Positions 26,410 through 32,524 of a stretch of DNA of 50,110 nt are shown here, piece after piece. The first letter of the stretch is position 1. Each line of letters starts with the position of its first letter. Made by a program: the position numbers and the translations under genes. The notes beneath the pieces are model-generated. The model had not been told where the DNA came from. It saw only the letters and a list, made by a program, of their open reading frames with translations, and made no database searches. The DNA comes from Deltaproteobacteria bacterium (GTDB lineage: Bacteria > Desulfobacterota > Binatia > HRBIN30 > CADEER01): NCBI GenBank assembly GCA_029262455.1, contig JAJCZJ010000064.1, forward strand, positions 1 to 50,110. The letters run 5' to 3'.

Positions 26410-27003
26410 TCAGGAGTCGCGCTCGCGCTCTGTCTTGCGGGCGAACCGCTGCAGGAGGGTCAACATCGTGTGATCTTCTTGGATGCCCCCGACCGGCCAC
26501 TCGCCGAACATGAAGGTGGGAACCCCGGTGGCCCCTGCGATGTGCGCTTCGCGGGTCATCGCGTCGATCGCATCGTCGTTTCGGCGCGGGGCGGAAGGGA
26601 TATCGGCGCGCAGATCGCGGCTGAGCCGCTCGATTTCTCCGGGTTCGTCGATCAGACGGCCCTCTTCGAAAATTGCCGACCAGACGCGTTCCCGCCAAGC
26701 CGCTTCGACGACCGCGCCGCGCAGCGAAAGGTGGATCGTGTGCGCGGCCCGTGAGTCGATCCATCGGGCCGGCATGCGCGCGGCGATGCCGAGGTCTGAG
26801 GCGATGCGGAGAATGTCCTTACGGCGCGGTTTATCGACGACGAAGTTGCGCGGCCAGCCGGTGATTCGCACGAGATCGATAGGCCGCCAGTCGAACGAGA
26901 TGCCAAGGTCGCGTATCTCGGGGTCGAGTCGTTGCAGGACTCGGTGCGCGACGTAGCACAGGGTCGACGAGAAATCGAAGTAGAGAGGGATCTCGATGTT
27001 CAC
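26410..27003 (-). CDS. DsbA/2-hydroxychromene-2-carboxylate isomerase-like thioredoxin-fold protein
   Basis: 197 aa with a GTG start at 27003. The N-terminus IEIPLYFDFSSTLCYVAHRVLQRL matches the DsbA/kappa-GST/HCCA isomerase group. The redox CxxC is replaced by STLC (one cysteine kept, Ser in the first place), which favours a glutathione-linked isomerase or transferase over a disulfide oxidase. The cis-proline loop GVPTFMFGEWPVGGIQ is present. The start overlaps the stop of a short peptidase-S9 remnant (GTGA), and the molybdopterin oxidoreductase follows 89 bases later. A role in aromatic or other xenobiotic catabolism is possible but not shown. Confidence 0.82.
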   Translation of the reverse strand: MNIEIPLYFDFSSTLCYVAHRVLQRLDPEIRDLGISFDWRPIDLVRITGWPRNFVVDKPRRKDILRIASDLGIAARMPARWIDSRAAHTIHLSLRGAVVEAAWRERVWSAIFEEGRLIDEPGEIERLSRDLRADIPSAPRRNDDAIDAMTREAHIAGATGVPTFMFGEWPVGGIQEDHTMLTLLQRFARKTERERDS

Positions 27004-27125
27004 GGTTTCATGTGTTGGTCGAGGAAGTCGATTAAGCGCGAGTAGAATTCGAGACGATACTTTTCGTTCCGCAGCCCGTGAATCTCGTCGTCGAAAATCA
27101 TCAGATCGTGGATGACGCATCGCAT
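27000..27125 (-). pseudogene. C-terminal remnant of a prolyl oligopeptidase (peptidase S9)
   Basis: A 41-codon frame from ATG 27125 to TGA 27000 reads ...IFDDEIHGLRNEKYRLEFY then SRLIDFLDQHMKP. This matches the last helix and strand of S9-family serine peptidases (pattern FPDEGHGFxxPENRLxFYxxxxxFLxxHL), including the catalytic-His position (IHG here). The rest of the peptidase, about 600 residues, is missing; upstream in frame no homologous residues continue. So this is most likely a degraded gene end that is still read and coupled to the next gene by a GTGA overlap. Confidence 0.65.
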
Positions 27126-27231
27126 TGGAACATTCCCCCTTGACCTGGAAAGTGCTGGCTTAGCCTATGCCCAAGCGTTATCCAATGAATACGGATTCAG
27201 TTTGAAGAACTCTGGTTTCGCAACGTCGTTT

Positions 27232-27253
27232 GAAGTGACCGCTTGATCACTTC
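27232..27253. promoter_or_regulatory. Perfect inverted repeat upstream of the TonB operon
   Basis: GAAGTGA and TCACTTC form a perfect 7-bp inverted repeat with an 8-base spacer in the 216-base divergent region between the S9 remnant/DsbA-like gene and the DUF3450 gene. Its size fits a dimeric repressor or activator site, or an mRNA leader hairpin. It lies 89 bases before the ATG at 27342. No Fur-box-like match is obvious. Regulator unknown. Confidence 0.35.
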
Positions 27254-27341
27254 GACCCGGGAGGGCTAGAACTCCACCCTCAATTCGAATCGAGTAGGAG
27301 TTGGGTTGGGAAACCGGCTGCTGCGGGAAGGGAAGTATTGG

Positions 27342-28148
27342 ATGTTGAAAAACTTATCCGGAGTCCGGAGCGCCATCGGTGGGCTGCGACTATCGGGGGG
27401 CCTGCTGTGCGGCCTGTGTTGGCTGGGCGTGCCGCTATTGGCCGGGGCGGCGTCGGTCGGCGAGGCGATTGGTCAAGAGGCGAAGGCCAACGGCGCCTCG
27501 GCCTCTTCGCAAAAAAAGATCGACAAGCTCAGCGATCAGACAGAAGACCTCGCCGCCGATTACCGCGCGGCGTTGCAGAGCACGCGATCTCTCGAAATTT
27601 ATAATCGCCAGCTAGAGAGCTTGATCTCTTCGCAAGAGAAGGAAGTCGAGTCTCTGAAGAATCAGATCGACCGAGTGACGGAGGTTGGTCGGGAGATCAT
27701 GCCGTTGATGCTGCGTATGATCGACTCGCTGGAGAAGTTTGTTGAGCTCGATGTTCCGTTCCTCGAAGAGGAGCGCAACAACCGAGTGCAGCAGCTGCGA
27801 GACATGATGGATCGCGCCGACGTGACGATCTCGGAGAAGTACCGACGCCTGCTCGAATCGTATCAAATCGAATACGATTACGGGCGAAACATCGAGGCCT
27901 ACTCTGGCGAGCTGAAGGATGGCGGTGCCAAAAGAACTGTCGACTTCTTGCGGATTGGCCGAATGGCTTACCTCTATCAAACCTTCGACGGGCAAGAGAG
28001 TGGTGCATGGGACCAGAAGGCTCGAAAGTGGGTAAAGATTGGCGACGAGTATCGCACCTCGGTCGCCGAAGGGATTCGTATGGCGCGCAAACAGGTGGCA
28101 CCGAATCTCATCCGGGTCCCGATTCCCGCTGCGGAGGCCGTCCAATGA
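27342..28148 (+). CDS. DUF3450 exported coiled-coil protein of the TonB2/TtpC operon
   Basis: 268 aa from ATG 27342, chosen because GGAAG lies 6 bases upstream; the frame is open to a TTG at 27306. The signal peptide is long (hydrophobic GGLLCGLCWLGVPLLAGAAS). Residues about 55-110 predict a coiled coil (KKIDKLSDQTEDL, LISSQEKEVESLKNQIDRV). The core MLRMIDSLEKFVELDVPFLEEERNNRV and ESYQIEYDYGRNIEAYSGEL is typical of DUF3450. In Vibrio and other Proteobacteria this family precedes ttpC-exbB2-exbD2-tonB2. It should be periplasmic and may support the TtpC complex. The stop overlaps the next ATG. Confidence 0.85.
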   Translation: MLKNLSGVRSAIGGLRLSGGLLCGLCWLGVPLLAGAASVGEAIGQEAKANGASASSQKKIDKLSDQTEDLAADYRAALQSTRSLEIYNRQLESLISSQEKEVESLKNQIDRVTEVGREIMPLMLRMIDSLEKFVELDVPFLEEERNNRVQQLRDMMDRADVTISEKYRRLLESYQIEYDYGRNIEAYSGELKDGGAKRTVDFLRIGRMAYLYQTFDGQESGAWDQKARKWVKIGDEYRTSVAEGIRMARKQVAPNLIRVPIPAAEAVQ

Positions 28149-29512
28149 GGATTTCCGCCACGAAGATCATAGCGGCTGTCGCATTCTTGCAGGTCGCTGC
28201 GCCGGCGCTCGGTCAGGCCCCAAAATCTCTCGGTCAACTCCTCGAAGAGGTGCGCAAAGGGACCGCGGCGGAGCGTTCGGAAAATCGCCGACGCGAGGAG
28301 GAGTTTCGCGCCGCGAAGGATCGCCAGCAACAGCTATTGGCTGAGGCTCGGGCGAAGAAAGCCGCGGCCGAGGCCAAGTCGAAGGAGCTGGAGACGACGT
28401 TTGAGTCAAAGGAGCAGGAGCTTCCGGAGTTGCAGGAGAGCTTGCGTTTGCGCCTCGGTACGTTGGGAGAATTGTTTGGTGTTGTACGCCAGGTGGCCGG
28501 CGACACCGCCGGGTTCGTGCGCGGGTCTGTAATTTCGACGCAGATCCCTGGTCGATCAGCTTTTCTCGATAGGCTAGCTGAGAGCACGGAGCTGCCGTCG
28601 GTCGAGGATCTCGAGAAGCTCTGGTTCACCCTGCAGCAAGAGATGACCGAAACCGGACGTGTGACACGCTATAAGGCGAACGTCATTGGTGCTGACGGTT
28701 CGGAAGGCGTGCGCGATGTCGTTCGCGTTGGCGTCTTCAACGTAATCTCTCAGGGCGAGTATCTGAGGCTTGACGATCAAACGGGCAAGCTTGTCGAATT
28801 GGGGCGACAGCCGTCGGCCCGGCACCTCAGCACCGCGGCGTCGTTTGCTTCGGCCCAAAGCGGAATGGCACCTCTCTCGCTCGATCCGTCGGGCGGGACG
28901 ATTTTGGGCATGTTGGTCCAGAGCCCAACATTGGAGGAGCGCATCCAACAGGGCGGACTAGTCGGTTACATCATCATCGGCTTAGGGATTGTTGGCTTGC
29001 TTTTCGCCTTCTACCGATTCGTTTACCTCGGCATCGTTGGCAACAAGATCAAGCGGCAGGCCAAACGGGACGAGCACGACAGCGGCAATCCGCTGGGGCG
29101 GGTTCTGTCGGTCTACGACGAGAACCGCAGCGCGGACGTCGAGACGATCGAACTCAAACTCGATGAGGCGATCCTCAACGAGACTCCGGCGCTCGAGCGT
29201 GGCAATGCCTTCGTGCGGGTCCTGTCCGTGATTGCACCATTGCTCGGATTGCTCGGTACTGTCACGGGTATGATCAATGTGTTCCAACAGATTCAGTTGT
29301 ACGGTACCGGTGACCCGAAACTGATGGCTGGTGGTATTTCGATGGCGCTGGTGACGACGGTTCTAGGACTCGTCATGGCGATACCCTTGGTGCTGTTGCA
29401 CAGCATGTTGAACGGTCGCACCAAGTCGTTGGTTCAGATTCTCGAGTATCAGAGCGCTGGGATCATTGCGCGTCATGCCGAGCAGGGGGGAGCGCGTGCA
29501 GCTTCTAATTGA
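28145..29512 (+). CDS. ttpC: TtpC-like MotA/TolQ/ExbB proton-channel protein with periplasmic extension
   Basis: 455 aa from ATG 28145 (overlapping ATGA). Signal peptide (residues 1-23), then a long periplasmic region with a charged coiled coil (about 27-105, rich in Glu/Lys/Arg/Ala). The C-terminal 190 residues are the MotA/TolQ/ExbB domain with three membrane helices: GYIIIGLGIVGLLFAFYRFVYL, APLLGLLGTVTGMINVFQQI and MALVTTVLGLVMAIPLVLLH. The gene lies between DUF3450 and a short exbB, the TonB2 arrangement of Vibrio where TtpC is required for TonB2 function. It probably helps couple proton flow to TonB. Confidence 0.88.
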   Translation: MRISATKIIAAVAFLQVAAPALGQAPKSLGQLLEEVRKGTAAERSENRRREEEFRAAKDRQQQLLAEARAKKAAAEAKSKELETTFESKEQELPELQESLRLRLGTLGELFGVVRQVAGDTAGFVRGSVISTQIPGRSAFLDRLAESTELPSVEDLEKLWFTLQQEMTETGRVTRYKANVIGADGSEGVRDVVRVGVFNVISQGEYLRLDDQTGKLVELGRQPSARHLSTAASFASAQSGMAPLSLDPSGGTILGMLVQSPTLEERIQQGGLVGYIIIGLGIVGLLFAFYRFVYLGIVGNKIKRQAKRDEHDSGNPLGRVLSVYDENRSADVETIELKLDEAILNETPALERGNAFVRVLSVIAPLLGLLGTVTGMINVFQQIQLYGTGDPKLMAGGISMALVTTVLGLVMAIPLVLLHSMLNGRTKSLVQILEYQSAGIIARHAEQGGARAASN

Positions 29513-30023
29513 CGCGGTTTGGTCGATTCGAGATTTTCTCGAACGCGGCGGAGATGTGTTGTTCGCCATCATGCTTGTGTTGTTCGTCATGTGGACGCTC
29601 ATCCTCGAGCGCTACATGTACTTCCGCACAGGCTACAAGTCGGCGGTGAAGAAAGTTCTCGATGAGTGGCACGCACGCTCAGATCGAAGCTCATGGTACG
29701 CCCATCAGATTCGCCGAGAGATGATCTCACGCATCTCGATCGACTTGGATCGCGGCATCCCACTGATCAAGACGTTGGTGGCGCTCTGTCCTCTTCTTGG
29801 ATTGTTGGGAACGGTGACCGGAATGATCGAAGTGTTCCAGGTTATGGCAGTTTCCGGCAGCGGCAATCCGCGGGCGATGGCGGCCGGTGTCTCGAAGGCG
29901 ACGATTCCAACCATGGCGGGAATGGTGGCCGCGATTTCTGGAGTGATCTTCAGTGTTCAACTCGAACGCCGGGCCAGGACCGAAGCGCAGTGGGTTGCCG
30001 ACGAGTTGCGGCCGGAAGACTAG
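29496..30023 (+). CDS. exbB2: Biopolymer transport protein ExbB (TonB2-type)
   Basis: 175 aa from the GTG at 29496 preceded by CAGGGGGGAGC; the frame extends a little further upstream. It overlaps the ttpC end by 17 bases. Three membrane helices are visible: VLFAIMLVLFVMWTLILERY, the central ALCPLLGLLGTVTGMIEVFQVM, and ATIPTMAGMVAAISGVIFSVQL. This is the short ExbB form of TonB2-type systems. It builds the inner-membrane proton channel with ExbD. Confidence 0.9.
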   Translation: MQLLIDAVWSIRDFLERGGDVLFAIMLVLFVMWTLILERYMYFRTGYKSAVKKVLDEWHARSDRSSWYAHQIRREMISRISIDLDRGIPLIKTLVALCPLLGLLGTVTGMIEVFQVMAVSGSGNPRAMAAGVSKATIPTMAGMVAAISGVIFSVQLERRARTEAQWVADELRPED

Positions 30024-30035
30024 GAGCAGAATAGA

Positions 30036-30440
30036 ATGCGAAGAAGACACCTCGCACCTGAGGAAGAGTCCGAAGTGAACATGACGCCAATGTTGGATGT
30101 CGTGTTTATCATGCTCATTTTTTTCATCGTCACGGCTTCGTTTGTGAAAGAATCGGGGATTGAGGTGACCCGTCAGTACGCGTCTCAGGCCGAGAAGAAA
30201 GAGTCTGCGAACATCTTTATTGCGATCGCAGAGAACGGCCAAGTGTGGATCGACAAGCGCATGGTCGATGTCCGTGCAGTGCGCTCCAACATTGAGCGCT
30301 TGCATGCTGAGAATCCGCAGGGATCGGTCGTGATCCAGGCCGATCGCGCCTCGAAGAATGGCATTCTCGTACAGGTGTTGGATGCTGCCAAGGCAGCGAA
30401 AGTGGAAAACGTATCACTCGCGGCGGAGGGAGACGCGTGA
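30036..30440 (+). CDS. exbD2: Biopolymer transport protein ExbD (TonB2-type)
   Basis: 134 aa behind a good TAGGAG Shine-Dalgarno. One membrane helix near the N-terminus holds the essential aspartate: NMTPMLDVVFIMLIFFIVTASF, Asp21. The periplasmic domain follows (IFIAIAENGQVWIDKRMV, then VVIQADRASKNGILVQVLDAAK), the typical ExbD/TolR fold. Its stop overlaps the GTG of tonB. Confidence 0.94.
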   Translation: MRRRHLAPEEESEVNMTPMLDVVFIMLIFFIVTASFVKESGIEVTRQYASQAEKKESANIFIAIAENGQVWIDKRMVDVRAVRSNIERLHAENPQGSVVIQADRASKNGILVQVLDAAKAAKVENVSLAAEGDA

Positions 30441-31057
30441 TTGTTCGCTACACAATTGCCGTTGTTTTCGCATCTGCGGTTACCTTCGGCCTGTTTTTCC
30501 TAATGCAGTCGCTGCTTGAGAGTGGTGAAGACCGGGATCTCGAGCGCCAGCAGCGGACGGTATTCAACTTTGTTCGGTTCAAACGCGATGAAACTGTCAA
30601 GCGCAAGAAGCGCGACAAGCCGAAGCAAGTGAAGCGCAAGGAGCCGCCACCGCCCGCCCAAATGCCGGTGACGAAATTGTCGAAGGCGCCGATGAAGCAG
30701 GCGCTGAAGATCAATGCTCCTCCGATCAATCCGAATCTCGCGATGGCGGGCGATCCACACCTCGGCGGGTCGGCGAGCGATTCCGATATCGTTCCGCTGG
30801 TGCGTCCGCTGCACCGATATCCCAGTCGCGCGCAGGCGCGCGGCATCGAGGGCTGGGTGCATCTGCGCTTCGACGTGACTCCAGAGGGGACGACTTCGAA
30901 TATTGTCGTCCTCGACTCGGACCCGGCGAAGACTTTCGACAGGGCGGCGAAGCGAGCCGTGGAGAAGTACAAGTACAAGCCACGGGTCGAAAACGGCGTG
31001 CCCGTCCCGCGGCCGGGTGTCGAGCTGGTCTTGTCCTTCGAGATGGAAGGAGGCTGA
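30437..31057 (+). CDS. tonB2: Energy transducer TonB (TonB2-type)
   Basis: 206 aa with a GTG start that overlaps the exbD stop (GTGA). One N-terminal membrane anchor (YTIAVVFASAVTFGLFFLMQ), a Lys/Pro-rich periplasmic stretch (KRKKRDKPKQVKRKEPPPP, residues 55-73), and a C-terminal TonB domain with the YP motif RYPSRAQARGIEGWVHLRF (from residue 127). The linker is shorter than that of E. coli TonB, as in TonB2 proteins. It should energise outer-membrane receptors; none is encoded in the window. Confidence 0.92.
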   Translation: MIVRYTIAVVFASAVTFGLFFLMQSLLESGEDRDLERQQRTVFNFVRFKRDETVKRKKRDKPKQVKRKEPPPPAQMPVTKLSKAPMKQALKINAPPINPNLAMAGDPHLGGSASDSDIVPLVRPLHRYPSRAQARGIEGWVHLRFDVTPEGTTSNIVVLDSDPAKTFDRAAKRAVEKYKYKPRVENGVPVPRPGVELVLSFEMEGG

Positions 31058-31065
31058 GAGATTTC

Positions 31066-32442
31066 ATGAAGTTCTTCGGGAGGAGTCTCGTGGCGGTCCT
31101 CGCGGCGGGGACGATGTTGGGTGTTCCGTTGGCGAGCGCGAAAGATGATAAGCGGCGCGACAAGCCCAAGCCGCAGACGCGACGTATCGAGTCTACTGGA
31201 AAATGGGCTTTCAAGCGCCTCGAGCGCGCTCAGAAGGCTTTGGGCGAGGGCCAACCCGCGCAGGCCCTCACCAGTCTCAACGAGATGAAGGGGCGACTCG
31301 AGAAGCTCAGCGAGCACGAGAAGGCGATGATGTGGCAGACCTTCGCCTACGCCTATTCGTCGCAAGAGCGCTACGCGCAAGCCTCCGCTGCGTTCGAGAA
31401 GTGCTTGGCTCTGAATGTTCTCCCGGAGCAGTCGGTGATTAACGCGCGCTACAATCTCGCGCAGCTGTACCTCGTCCAAGAGAACTACAAGAAGGCGATC
31501 GAGAACTTCGAAATTTGGTTCCGCGCAGCCGAGAACCCGAATGCCGACGCGCACTACATGATGGCGGCTGCGTATTCTCAGGCGAACCGTCCGCGTGACG
31601 CGGTCCCGCACGCAAAGAAAGCCGTCGCGAAGGCGGCGTCCCCGAAAGAGTCTTGGCTGCAGCTGCTGCTGTCGCTGCATTTTCAGCTGAATCAGTATCG
31701 CGATGGAGCCGGTGTGCTGAAGAAGTTGATTGCTCGCTTCCCGAAGAAAACTTACTGGATGCAACTTGGTGCGGCGTACACTGAGCTCGATGACAAAAAG
31801 AATGCGCTTGGAACCATGGAGCTGGCAGAGCGGCAAGGCTTTTTGCAGAGCGAAAACGAGATCCGCAATTTGATTCAACTCTATCTTTACAACGACATCC
31901 CGTTTCAAGCCGCCCAGACGATCGAGCGGGCGATGAAGGATGGTCGCCTCAAGCGCACCTCAAAGAATTACGAATTGTTGGCCAACACTTGGTTGCATGC
32001 ACGCGAACGGGAAAAAGCGATTGGACCGTTGGAACGCGCGGCGGAGATGTCGAGCAACGGCAATTTGTATGTGCGCCTCGGCCAAGTGCATGTCGCCGAG
32101 GAGCGTTGGGGTCCAGCGCGGGCGGCGCTTTCGAAGGCTCTCGAGAAGGGCGACCTCAAGGATCCCGGCAATGTGCATCTGATGATCGGCATTTCCAACG
32201 CCAGCGAATCGCGGTGGAAGCAGGCTAAGAGTGCATTCTCTGCGGCGCAGAAGTACAACAAGTCGGCGAAGTCGGCGGGGCAATGGATCTCGCATATCGA
32301 CGAAGAACTGACTTTGGATGAGTACGAGCAGCAGCTCAAGGAAGCCGCCGAGCGCAAAGCCAACGGCGAGGCGGCGGACGAGGGCGACAACCAAGAGGCA
32401 GCGGCGGCTGATGGTGGAGGGGCGGCAGCCGACGCTTCCTGA
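31066..32442 (+). CDS. Exported TPR protein, last gene of the TonB2/TtpC operon
   Basis: 458 aa with a Sec signal peptide (MKFFGRSLVAVLAAGTMLGV, cleavage near ASA). Most of the protein is helical repeats: MWQTFAYAYSSQERYAQASAAFEKCLAL, ARYNLAQLYLVQENYKKAIENFE and HYMMAAAYSQANRPRDAVPHAKKA are classical TPRs. A low-complexity Ala/Glu/Asp/Gly tail starts near residue 430. A TPR gene closes the equivalent Vibrio operon. It may dock TonB or DUF3450 in the periplasm; this is inferred from context. Confidence 0.85.
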   Translation: MKFFGRSLVAVLAAGTMLGVPLASAKDDKRRDKPKPQTRRIESTGKWAFKRLERAQKALGEGQPAQALTSLNEMKGRLEKLSEHEKAMMWQTFAYAYSSQERYAQASAAFEKCLALNVLPEQSVINARYNLAQLYLVQENYKKAIENFEIWFRAAENPNADAHYMMAAAYSQANRPRDAVPHAKKAVAKAASPKESWLQLLLSLHFQLNQYRDGAGVLKKLIARFPKKTYWMQLGAAYTELDDKKNALGTMELAERQGFLQSENEIRNLIQLYLYNDIPFQAAQTIERAMKDGRLKRTSKNYELLANTWLHAREREKAIGPLERAAEMSSNGNLYVRLGQVHVAEERWGPARAALSKALEKGDLKDPGNVHLMIGISNASESRWKQAKSAFSAAQKYNKSAKSAGQWISHIDEELTLDEYEQQLKEAAERKANGEAADEGDNQEAAAADGGGAAADAS

Positions 32443-32524
32443 ATGGTGATTAGTGAAAGCTGCTGGCGAGGGGCAACGAAGGGCGGCGACGGGCGTATTG
32501 TCCTTCTGGGCAGACGCTGCGTGT

